Positions 1 to 5,828 of a stretch of DNA of 6,533 bases are shown one piece after another. Under the pieces are notes generated by a model, which made no database searches, had not been told where the DNA came from, and saw only the letters and a list, made by a program, of their open reading frames with translations. Source of the DNA: Bacteroidota bacterium (GTDB lineage: Bacteria > Bacteroidota > Bacteroidia > NS11-12g > UBA9320); NCBI GenBank assembly GCA_947499775.1, contig CANMPY010000110.1, forward strand, positions 1 to 6,533, given 5' to 3'. Each line of letters starts with the position of its first letter. Positions within the stretch are counted from its first letter, which is position 1. A program made the translations under genes and the position numbers.

Positions 1-6
1 AGCATA

Positions 7-42
7 TAAAAAACAAAACCCCTTGCTTTTGCAAAGGGTTTT
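7..42 (-). terminator. Rho-independent terminator of tRNA-Glu
   Basis: Read on the minus strand, positions 42-31 and 26-15 form a 12-bp stem (AAAACCCTTTGC against GCAAGGGGTTTT, one G-U wobble) closed by an AAAA loop. The stem is followed by a T-rich tail, TTTTGTTTTTTAT. It begins about 12 nt beyond the 3' end of the tRNA, which is where an intrinsic terminator for a single-gene tRNA transcript is expected. The plus-strand side lacks an equally good T-run, so it probably acts mainly on the minus strand. Confidence 0.85.
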
Positions 43-54
43 ATCAATTTTCAG

Positions 55-126
55 TAGTCCCTAGGGGAGTCGAACCCCTCTTACCAGGATGAAAACCTGG
101 TGTCCTAACCGATAGACGAAGGGACC
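55..126 (-). tRNA. tRNA-Glu (anticodon UUC)
   Basis: The minus strand folds into a full 72-nt cloverleaf. The acceptor stem is GGTCCCT/AGGGACT with a terminal G-U pair. The D-arm is GTCT/GGAC with an 8-nt loop. The anticodon stem is CCAGG/CCTGG with loop TTTTCAT, giving anticodon TTC (Glu, reading GAA and GAG). The variable loop is 4 nt, the T-arm is AGGGG/CCCCT with loop TTCGACT, and the discriminator is A. CCA is not encoded: the next bases are CTGA, so the end must be added by the CCA-adding enzyme. A promoter lies immediately upstream and a terminator immediately downstream, so it is a monocistronic tRNA gene. Confidence 0.97.
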
Positions 127-141
127 ATGTTTTTGGGATTG

Positions 142-172
142 CAAAAGTAAAAAACTTACGACATAATTCAAA
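142..172 (-). promoter_or_regulatory. Bacteroidota-type promoter of tRNA-Glu
   Basis: On the minus strand, TTTG (172-169) is separated by 19 nt from TACTTTTG (149-142). This is an exact match to the TAnnTTTG -7 element with a -33 TTTG recognised by the Bacteroidota primary sigma factor. Transcription would begin near 136, leaving a 5' leader of about 10 nt for RNase P to remove before the tRNA. Both boxes and the spacing are seen directly; the start site is inferred. Confidence 0.75.
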
Positions 173-325
173 TACAAAATTTGAAAAAAATTAATTAATC
201 TTAATCGCTTAATATTATGCTATTTAATATATAATACCACCCAATCCACACCACCTTTCATTTTAATATACGACACCTTTGATGTAATTTCGTACCAAGC
301 ATATGGAATTATCATATCACTAAAA

Positions 326-1327
326 ATGAAAATAGCAATTAACGGTTTTGGGCGTATTGGGCGACGGACTTTGAAATTCTTATTGCAAAATCCTATGATA
401 AACCTAGTTGCTATTAACGATTTAGCCGATACCAAAACCTTAGCCCATTTATTAAAATACGATTCTATTCATGGCCGATTTAATGGATTGATTGATTCAG
501 ACGAAAAGCATATTTATATTAATGGCCAAAAAATAAAGATGTATTCGGAGCCTGACCCAACAACACTTCCATGGCATACGCTTGGAATTGATATTGTACT
601 CGAATCATCAGGTCGATTTACAAACAAAGAAAGTGCGATGATCCATATAAAGGCTGGTGCTAAAAAAGTTATTGTTTCGGCTCCAGCAACAGGCGACATC
701 AAAACGATAGTACTAGGCGTAAATGATTCTGGTATTACTTCTGACGATATCATCCTTTCGAATGCGTCATGTACCACGAATTGTTTAGCTCCTATGGTTA
801 AATTGTTAGATGAAAATTTCGGCATCCACCATGGCTTTATGACCACTGTACACGCTTACACCGCTGACCAAAATTTACAGGACGCCCCTCATAAAGATTT
901 GCGCAGAGCGAGGGCTGCTGCATTAAATATTATTCCTACAAGCACTGGTGCTGCAAAGGCGGTCCAACTCGTTTTGCCTCACCTTAATGGTAAACTTAGT
1001 GGCTCGTCCATGAGGGTACCAGTACCCAATGGTTCGATAACCGATTTTACCTGCATCGTAAAACAAAATGTAAGTGTTGATGAAATAAATGCTGTATTTA
1101 AGTTGGCTGCTGAAGGTTATCTAAAAGGCATTTTGGAATACAACACCGACCCAATTGTGTCGCTTGATATTGTTGGCAATACCCACTCATGTGTATTTGA
1201 CAGTGAATTAACCCAAGTGATTGGCCATTCAATGGTAAAAGTTGTAGGTTGGTATGATAACGAAACAGGATATTCGGCACGACTTTCGGACCTGATAGAA
1301 AGAGTAGGCGCTCCTTTCAACCTATAA
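326..1327 (+). CDS. gap: Type I glyceraldehyde-3-phosphate dehydrogenase
   Basis: This cytoplasmic enzyme oxidises and phosphorylates glyceraldehyde 3-phosphate to 1,3-bisphosphoglycerate in glycolysis, or the reverse in gluconeogenesis. The 333-residue protein is full length. The Rossmann NAD site INGFGRIGR is at residues 4-12, and Asp32 in the AINDL context favours NAD over NADP. The catalytic loop SNASCTTNCLAP has the nucleophile at Cys149, His176 lies in the VHAYTADQ segment, and the substrate-binding stretch PTSTGAAKAV is at 204-213. The C-terminal WYDNETGYS motif has Thr where most families have Trp. The ATG at 326 puts the glycine-rich motif at the usual distance from the N-terminus; the leader (CACTAAAA before ATG) has no Shine-Dalgarno sequence. 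A TAATTTCG at 285-292 resembles a -7 box but lacks a good -33 partner, so the promoter is unresolved. The YqgE-like gene follows after 40 nt. Confidence 0.97.
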   Translation: MKIAINGFGRIGRRTLKFLLQNPMINLVAINDLADTKTLAHLLKYDSIHGRFNGLIDSDEKHIYINGQKIKMYSEPDPTTLPWHTLGIDIVLESSGRFTNKESAMIHIKAGAKKVIVSAPATGDIKTIVLGVNDSGITSDDIILSNASCTTNCLAPMVKLLDENFGIHHGFMTTVHAYTADQNLQDAPHKDLRRARAAALNIIPTSTGAAKAVQLVLPHLNGKLSGSSMRVPVPNGSITDFTCIVKQNVSVDEINAVFKLAAEGYLKGILEYNTDPIVSLDIVGNTHSCVFDSELTQVIGHSMVKVVGWYDNETGYSARLSDLIERVGAPFNL

Positions 1328-1367
1328 CGTCGTATATTCTTAAACATTACTCCTGATACTTAATAAA

Positions 1368-1916
1368 ATGTTACGACCAAGCCGAGGTACATTATTAATT
1401 TCCGAACCTTTTATTCAAGATCCATCTTTTGAACGTTCGGTTATTCTTTTGGTTGAAAAAAATCAGATGGGCTCCATTGGTTTTATTCTTAATCAGCAAC
1501 TTAATATTAAAGTAAAAGATGTTTTACACCACATAGCATTGCAACAAACAATCTATAAAGGGGGGCCTGTGGCACTCGATTCATTACATTTTTTATACCA
1601 TGGTTCAAAACCAATTCATAATTCTCTAAAAGTTATTGACGGATTATATTGGGGTGGCGATATTAATGAACTAACCAACATTATTGCGAATGGAGACCTT
1701 TTACCTGAGAATATTCGTTTTTATTTGGGTTATTCAGGATGGGATTCGGGCCAACTTGAAGCTGAAATAGAGCAAAAAACTTGGGTTGTGGCCTCTGCTT
1801 CGGTTGACTGTGTATTTAACCTCGACGCCAAAAAATTATGGAAAAAGACCATGCAATCGCTAGGAGGTGAATTTGCTTTATTGGCTAACTCACCACTTGA
1901 CCCAAATTTAAATTAG
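1368..1916 (+). CDS. YqgE/AlgH family protein (UPF0301/DUF179)
   Basis: This is a 182-residue protein of the YqgE/AlgH family. AlgH was named from alginate regulation in Pseudomonas, but the biochemical role is unresolved and none is assigned here. Family hallmarks are visible in order: an N-terminal RGTLLISEPFIQDPSFERSV (residues 6-25), GSIGFILN (35-42), the KGGPV segment (64-68), and the signature GYSGWDSGQLEAEI (121-134) followed by TWVVASA. Length is typical and there is no signal peptide, so the product should be cytoplasmic. The ATG at 1368 lies 40 nt after the gap stop with no obvious promoter or terminator between, so the two genes are probably co-transcribed. It converges on the KdsC-like gene across the repeat-bearing intergenic region. 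Confidence 0.93.
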   Translation: MLRPSRGTLLISEPFIQDPSFERSVILLVEKNQMGSIGFILNQQLNIKVKDVLHHIALQQTIYKGGPVALDSLHFLYHGSKPIHNSLKVIDGLYWGGDINELTNIIANGDLLPENIRFYLGYSGWDSGQLEAEIEQKTWVVASASVDCVFNLDAKKLWKKTMQSLGGEFALLANSPLDPNLN

Positions 1917-2014
1917 AAAATAGTTTGTGTAATTCCAAAGCCAAGTATTTTTCAACTTGTTATTCGACGTTTCATCGCCAGATTAAAATATTAATTTGAT
2001 TATCACCTAAAAAG

Positions 2015-2123
2015 AAACACCCCAACCTCAACCTTATCCTCAACCTCAACCTTAACCTTAACCTTATCCTTTCTCCCTTTTCCTTTTACCAAATTCCAAT
2101 TTTATCCAAATCCCATTTCCCTT
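2015..2123. other. 109-nt stretch with no G on the plus strand
   Basis: Between G2014 and G2124 the plus strand contains no guanine, so the minus strand contains no cytosine. The stretch covers the hexamer array, a pyrimidine-rich tail (about 2066-2086) and the last 12 codons plus stop of the KdsC-like gene. In the minus-strand transcript it would form a purine-rich, C-free 3' end. The rest of the intergenic region (1917-2014) is AT-rich with no clear gene or strong terminator; the best hairpin there is only 5 bp (CAAGT/ACTTG). Confidence 0.8.
2023..2070. repeat. Degenerate tandem hexamer array, 8 units
   Basis: There are eight contiguous 6-bp units: CAACCT, CAACCT, TATCCT, CAACCT, CAACCT, TAACCT, TAACCT, TATCCT. 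Every unit ends in CCT with variation only in the first three positions. On the minus strand this reads AGGATA/AGGTTA/AGGTTG, giving a GG pair every 6 nt. It sits between convergent genes, beginning 15 nt after the KdsC-like stop codon on the minus strand. Its function is unknown. It may be a slippage-generated microsatellite, or a dispersed intergenic repeat if copies occur elsewhere in the genome. Confidence 0.85.
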
Positions 2124-2601
2124 GAGCCCTTATCACTTTTTCAATTAATTCGCGAACGCATCCGCCACCACCGGGAAAAGATGAAACAAAATCACAAATT
2201 TCCTTAATATCATGGGTGGCATCTTGAGGACAACATTTTAACCCAACGTGTTTTAATAGAGGATAATCCGGAATATCATCGCCCATATACGCAATTTCGT
2301 TTGGGTTTATATTTTTCGACTTTACATAATTCAAAAAAACAGGCAACTTTTCGTGAACTTTCATAAAAACATCGGTAATGCCCAAGCCTTCCAATCGTTT
2401 CATTACCCCTGGTGAATTGCCACCAGAAATAACACAAATATTAAAGCCCAATTTAATTGCTAATTGCAAAGCAAAGCCATCCTTAATATTAAAGCTTCGC
2501 AGCATATTGCCATCATCTGTTACCAATACCTGTCCATTGGTCATCACACCATCTACATCAAGGATAAAGGTATTAATTTGATTTAGCTTTTCGAGGTACA
2601 T
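2086..2601 (-). CDS. kdsC: 3-deoxy-D-manno-octulosonate-8-phosphate phosphatase (KdsC-like HAD)
   Basis: This HAD-superfamily phosphatase is expected to hydrolyse Kdo-8-phosphate to Kdo in the cytoplasm, a step in making the inner core of LPS. From the chosen start the product is 171 residues and has no cap domain, as in subclass C0. Motif I DVDGV is at residues 15-19 (nucleophile Asp15, acid/base Asp17), motif II ISGG at 58-61, motif III Lys85 in HEKLP, and motif IV MGDDIPD at 106-112. The C-terminal GGGGCVRELIEKV and QGKW segments are typical of KdsC. The usual TDG after motif I is TNG here. An earlier in-frame ATG at 2634 adds 11 residues but overlaps the preceding gene by 26 nt. The ATG at 2601 is preferred because it fits the family N-terminus and lies 7 nt after that gene's stop. 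A related sugar-acid phosphatase (for example KDN-9-phosphate) cannot be excluded. Confidence 0.92.
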   Translation of the reverse strand: MYLEKLNQINTFILDVDGVMTNGQVLVTDDGNMLRSFNIKDGFALQLAIKLGFNICVISGGNSPGVMKRLEGLGITDVFMKVHEKLPVFLNYVKSKNINPNEIAYMGDDIPDYPLLKHVGLKCCPQDATHDIKEICDFVSSFPGGGGCVRELIEKVIRAQGKWDLDKIGIW

Positions 2602-2608
2602 CGTTGAT

Positions 2609-2851
2609 TTATTCTTGATTATCTCTCCATTCATAAACCCATTTAGATTGAATCATTTCTAAATGGCCCTCCGTACATTCATCGCGGATTCCTTTAAAAT
2701 TAGGTAATTCTAAAACCCATTCTATTAAATCGGTAAATCGAACGCGATATATTTGGCTTTCACCAAATTCATTCCCAAATTTTTCATAAAGGCCTATGGC
2801 CACATCCTCGTGATCGTTCCAAAAAAATGGAAGTTGAAATGAAGTATTCAT
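2609..2851 (-). CDS. iscX: IscX-like Fe-S assembly protein (DUF528)
   Basis: This small acidic protein of 80 residues resembles IscX (YfhJ), which in E. coli binds the cysteine desulfurase IscS and iron and tunes Fe-S cluster assembly. The recognisable core is W11-x-D13, DVAIGLYEKF (16-25), the signature VRFTDLIEWVLELPNF (37-52) and a C-terminal helix HLEMIQSKW (63-71). It differs from E. coli IscX by a few extra residues before VRFTD and by lacking the acidic DDD cluster after the signature (NFKGIRDE here). Ferredoxin followed by IscX is the same order as the end of the E. coli isc operon, which supports the call. It starts 17 nt after the ferredoxin stop, with an A-run directly before ATG and no Shine-Dalgarno sequence. 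No iscS, iscU or hscA is in the window. Confidence 0.85.
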   Translation of the reverse strand: MNTSFQLPFFWNDHEDVAIGLYEKFGNEFGESQIYRVRFTDLIEWVLELPNFKGIRDECTEGHLEMIQSKWVYEWRDNQE

Positions 2852-2868
2852 TTTTTTTTATTAACTAT

Positions 2869-3198
2869 TTAATGGCCTAAGTGTACCGACTGGTCTGGTA
2901 TTGTAACTTCAACATCTCCCGAAATAATACATTGACACGCTAAACGTGAATTGATTTTTGGTGCCACTGCACGATCAATAAAATCCTCTTCAGCATCGCT
3001 AATTTCAGGCAGTGTATTCATTCCATGATCAATATAAACCTGGCAAGTGCTGCATGCACATACCGCCCCGCAATTATGATGCAAGGAAATATTGTTATCT
3101 AAAGCTGCATCTAATAGCGTATCGCCTTCTCTAACATTAACTGAAACGGGTGTGGTTTGGTTGTAAATATTAAATTTAACTGTGTATGTATTGCCCAT
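2869..3198 (-). CDS. fdx: ISC-type [2Fe-2S] ferredoxin (adrenodoxin-like)
   Basis: This is a cytoplasmic electron carrier of the adrenodoxin/Fdx class, which supplies electrons for Fe-S cluster biogenesis. From ATG at 3198 it is 109 residues. The cluster ligands are Cys43, Cys49, Cys52 and Cys88 with CX5CX2CX35C spacing, the same as in E. coli Fdx; two further cysteines (Cys47, Cys90) flank them. The acidic stretch EISDAEEDFIDRA (66-78) and NSRLACQ (84-90) are typical. An in-frame GTG at 3231 would add 11 residues, but it would place the likely promoter inside the coding region, and family members begin just before the first beta strand, so 3198 is preferred. It is the first gene of the cluster with iscX and kdsC. 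Confidence 0.95.
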   Translation of the reverse strand: MGNTYTVKFNIYNQTTPVSVNVREGDTLLDAALDNNISLHHNCGAVCACSTCQVYIDHGMNTLPEISDAEEDFIDRAVAPKINSRLACQCIISGDVEVTIPDQSVHLGH

Positions 3199-3211
3199 GA
3201 ATTTAGAATTG

Positions 3212-3243
3212 CGAAGGTAATCAAAAGCCACCTAACCCGCAAA
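3212..3243 (-). promoter_or_regulatory. Candidate promoter of the fdx-iscX-kdsC cluster
   Basis: On the minus strand TTTG (3243-3240) is followed after 20 nt by TACCTTCG (3219-3212), one mismatch from TAnnTTTG. Transcription would start near 3206, giving a very short leader of about 8 nt before the ATG at 3198. The motif match and spacing are visible, but the single-base mismatch and short leader keep this tentative. Confidence 0.45.
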
Positions 3244-3334
3244 ATTGAATTATAAGCAACCCTTGGAAAATAAAATCATCTATAACTTAAAATATTCATC
3301 GCTTAACGCGATTTTTGTATCAGATTTGCGTCAA

Positions 3335-4468
3335 ATGAAAAAAATTAGTTTCTTAGGTTTTATTTTACTTTCACTTATAGGTCATTCTACTCCATCTAAG
3401 GAGCCAATCCTACCATTATCCTCCTTAATTGGACATCGAATATTTGAAAGCCCATTAAGCGGATGGCTCGAAAAAAACGGATACGCAACGGCAAACGAAG
3501 TGCTGCAAGAAAATGGCCCCATCTTATTTGTGCGTCAGTACGAACGCGGCTATTCGATGATGTTTGATATCAATATGGTATTGAATTCAATATCCCTTTA
3601 CAAGCAAGGGGATAAATTTAAGTCGTATAAAGGAGCGCTGCCACTCAACCTTAAGTTCGGGATGAAACGCGACTCTCTTTATCAACGTATTGATTTGAAA
3701 CTTTCGGAGGTTGAAGATAATCCATATGCCCTCACGCGAAACTGGAATAATACCGTTTTGCAACTTATGTTTAATTCCTTAGGATTAAGCCAAGTAAATA
3801 TTATTTCGACCGATACAATTTCTAAAGCCAATGACTTAAATTTTGTTCGATTAGTATCAAATGGTATTTTAATAGCCGGCGATTGCGATAGTTTACACGG
3901 CAAAATGTCGTGGAACGAAGGCAAGGCTATTTACGAAGGCCAATGGAAAAATAATATGCCACATGGAAAAGGCTATTTTATTGACGAAGATTCGAATTGG
4001 TATAGAGGCGACTTTAAGTATGGCTTTTTTTGGGGAAAAGGACAAATGAATGTTGCAGGGTATTATAATTACGACGGCGAATTTATTATGAGCAGAAGGC
4101 AAGGTTATGGTATGTGTAAATTTACACTACCAAAAGATGAAATTTATGAAGGCGATTGGGATCAAGATAATATGCATGGCCTAGGGAGATATATAACTAC
4201 ACCACAACATTTTTATTATGGCAATATGAGGGATAATAAATTTAATGGCCGAGGCAAACTCGTTATGCCTGATGGATGGATGGAAGGTGTATTTAAAGAT
4301 GGGCTACCTAACGGCGCAATGCAACAATTCATAAAAAAAGATAATACCCTGATTGAAGGAAAATGGATTGATGGAAAACGGGAAGGGAAATTTAAATTAA
4401 CCAATATGGAATCAAAGAAGGTAAGCTATCGCCAATTTGTTGGCGACATCGAACTCATTGACAAATAA
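3335..4468 (+). CDS. Exported MORN-repeat protein with unrecognised N-terminal domain
   Basis: The 377-residue product begins with a likely signal peptide, MKKISFLGFILLSLIGHS, so it is probably exported. Residues about 25-180 form a domain I do not recognise; it includes the segment GALPLNLKFGMKRDSLYQ (100-117), which resembles a helix-strand unit of small alpha/beta folds. Residues about 200-355 hold seven MORN units of the form YEGxWxxxxxHGxGxx, starting near residues 200, 223, 246, 271, 294, 316 and 340. The last two are more degenerate. MORN repeats build an elongated beta sheet. They are known in lipid or protein binding in eukaryotes and are poorly characterised in bacteria, so no function is assigned. 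The ATG at 3335 is chosen because it puts the signal peptide at the N-terminus; the frame is open back to a TTG at 3245, but that would bury the signal under 30 residues. The gene converges on the aspartate kinase gene, 29 nt away. Confidence 0.85.
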   Translation: MKKISFLGFILLSLIGHSTPSKEPILPLSSLIGHRIFESPLSGWLEKNGYATANEVLQENGPILFVRQYERGYSMMFDINMVLNSISLYKQGDKFKSYKGALPLNLKFGMKRDSLYQRIDLKLSEVEDNPYALTRNWNNTVLQLMFNSLGLSQVNIISTDTISKANDLNFVRLVSNGILIAGDCDSLHGKMSWNEGKAIYEGQWKNNMPHGKGYFIDEDSNWYRGDFKYGFFWGKGQMNVAGYYNYDGEFIMSRRQGYGMCKFTLPKDEIYEGDWDQDNMHGLGRYITTPQHFYYGNMRDNKFNGRGKLVMPDGWMEGVFKDGLPNGAMQQFIKKDNTLIEGKWIDGKREGKFKLTNMESKKVSYRQFVGDIELIDK

Positions 4469-4476
4469 AGGAATTT

Positions 4477-4491
4477 GATAACGCGTTTATC
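4477..4491. terminator. Possible weak bidirectional hairpin between convergent genes
   Basis: GATAA CGCGT TTATC forms a 5-bp stem with a 5-nt loop in the 29-nt gap between the converging MORN-protein and aspartate kinase genes. Either strand could use it. The stem is short and AT-rich and there is no good T-run, so this is a tentative call based mainly on position. Confidence 0.25.
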
Positions 4492-4497
4492 TAAAAC

Positions 4498-5766
4498 TTA
4501 CCTATAAACATACTGAACTACATTTTTCGAATGCTGTTCAATCAAAATCGCTTTAGAATCTAATAAGCTTGGCAACCCTTTTTCTTTATAATTATGAAGG
4601 GTAATTAAGGTCAACTCTTTAACCACCTCTATGGCAAATAGCTCTGTGAGCTGATCAATCAACGGATTAAATTTCCGTTCATCGTAGTTGGCACAAAACG
4701 AAAAACTAATAGCTGAATTTTGCATGAGGTTAATTTGGACCTTAGCCGCTGCAAGCATTGTAAATATTGAACTCAAATGCGATTCTACAATAAATGAAAA
4801 ATCTTTGGATGATAAATTTACCAAAACTTGATCATCCTTAAATATGTAACACGGAATAGATTCTTCATCGTTATCTAATTTTTCTTTCACCACCGACCCC
4901 TCAGCCTCAGGGTTTAAAAACGATTTTACATAGAGCGGAATGGATTTTCGCAACAAGGGCTGAATGGTTTTTGGATGCAGAATAGTAGCACCGTAATACG
5001 CAAGTTCGATGGCCTTATTAAAAGAAATTTCATGCATGATAACAGTATCCTTCATACGCTTAGGGTCAGCATTCATTACACCTGCCACATCTTTCCAGAT
5101 GGTGACGCTCTCGGCATTGAGGCAATAGGCAAAAATAGAAGCTGAATAATCAGAGCCTTCTCGCCCTAAAGTAGTAGTATTGTTGCGATTGGTTCTGCCT
5201 ATAAACCCTTGGGTAATTACCAATTGTCTATCAACGATGGGCTTTAATCTATTCGTGATTATTTCTTCGGTAGCTCCCCAATTAATTCGGGCTTGACGGT
5301 AATCTTCTGTGGTATTAATAAAATTACGTGCATCTAACCATCGGTTGTTTATACCTACAGTTTGTAAGTAAATGCTAATTATCTTAGTACTTATCAATTC
5401 ACCGTAACCAATAATTTGATCATAAAGAAAATCGAAATCGGTATTAACGCGTGTTGGCTCAATAAAACATTCTAGTTCAATGAATAAATTATCAACTTCA
5501 TGGTAATTATTTTGTAAATCGCCGCCTATTAAATCACCAATTATAGCATTGTGAAAGGTCTTAATTTCTGCCAACTCTTTTGCAGCCAACTCGCTATTTC
5601 CATCGTACCAGGCATTAAGCATTCGCTCTAAGCCATTAGTGGTTTTACCCATGGCACTAATAACCACCAAAAGCTTTTCATCTTTATATCGCTTTAAAAT
5701 GCTTCCAACGTTTATAACCGCCTCTGCATCTTTCACTGATGCTCCACCAAATTTAAATACTTTCAT
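4498..5766 (-). CDS. lysC: Aspartate kinase (monofunctional, with C-terminal ACT region)
   Basis: This enzyme phosphorylates L-aspartate to 4-aspartyl phosphate, the first step towards lysine, diaminopimelate, threonine and methionine, in the cytoplasm. The 422-residue protein starts MKVFKFGGASV; KFGGASV (residues 5-11) is the kinase signature. GYGE is at 120-123, TTTLGREGSDYSA at 197-209, and KDVAGVMNADP at 225-235. The C-terminal third (about 305-422) is an ACT-type regulatory region ending in a VQYVYR tail; LVNLSSKDFSF (315-325) is its first strand. No homoserine dehydrogenase domain is fused. Feedback inhibition by an end product is expected from the ACT region, but the ligand cannot be read from sequence. 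An in-frame ATG at 5817 would add 17 residues; the ATG at 5766 is preferred because the family begins directly before the KFGG motif. The symbol is by family and could equally be a thrA-type name. Confidence 0.95.
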   Translation of the reverse strand: MKVFKFGGASVKDAEAVINVGSILKRYKDEKLLVVISAMGKTTNGLERMLNAWYDGNSELAAKELAEIKTFHNAIIGDLIGGDLQNNYHEVDNLFIELECFIEPTRVNTDFDFLYDQIIGYGELISTKIISIYLQTVGINNRWLDARNFINTTEDYRQARINWGATEEIITNRLKPIVDRQLVITQGFIGRTNRNNTTTLGREGSDYSASIFAYCLNAESVTIWKDVAGVMNADPKRMKDTVIMHEISFNKAIELAYYGATILHPKTIQPLLRKSIPLYVKSFLNPEAEGSVVKEKLDNDEESIPCYIFKDDQVLVNLSSKDFSFIVESHLSSIFTMLAAAKVQINLMQNSAISFSFCANYDERKFNPLIDQLTELFAIEVVKELTLITLHNYKEKGLPSLLDSKAILIEQHSKNVVQYVYR

Positions 5767-5800
5767 GCTTAATTTTTTTCTATTTTTTAGATTAGCATGG

Positions 5801-5818
5801 AATGCCTGAATAGGCATT
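5801..5818 (-). promoter_or_regulatory. 7-bp hairpin in the aspartate kinase leader
   Basis: AATGCCT and AGGCATT form a perfect 7-bp inverted repeat around a 4-nt loop, 35-52 nt upstream of the chosen start codon at 5766. On the minus strand a second, overlapping 4-bp hairpin (GCAT TCC ATGC) can form using the downstream arm, so two exclusive structures are possible. There is no U-tract after the hairpin, so it is not a standard intrinsic terminator. The pairing is seen directly; a regulatory role is inference. Confidence 0.4.
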
Positions 5819-5828
5819 TCATTTGCTG

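Noticed and set aside
55..150. tRNA-Glu as an integration site for a mobile element
   Set aside because: No integrase gene, no repeated tRNA 3' end and no phage-like gene is found in the window.
274..292. Promoter for gap at CACCTTTG (274-281) or TAATTTCG (285-292)
   Set aside because: Each has a mismatched -7 box and neither has a TTG at the right distance upstream, so it is not listed as a feature.
220..435. Minus-strand open frame upstream of and overlapping gap
   Set aside because: It overlaps the first 110 nt of gap antisense, has no promoter-like sequence and no family resemblance.
514..846. Minus-strand open frame of 110 codons within gap
   Set aside because: It lies wholly inside the strongly supported GAPDH gene and its translation shows no recognisable motif; it is a shadow frame.
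2023..2070. Telomere-like repeat or CRISPR array
   Set aside because: The units are 6 bp, few and internal to a bacterial chromosome region; there are no spacers and no cas genes nearby.
2851..2859. T9/A9 homopolymer at the iscX start as a phase-variation tract
   Set aside because: It lies just before the start codon and not in the reading frame; A-rich leaders are normal translation signals in Bacteroidota.
3299..3311. TCGC/GCGA hairpin upstream of the MORN gene as an operator
   Set aside because: The stem is only 4 bp and occurs once, so it cannot be told from chance.
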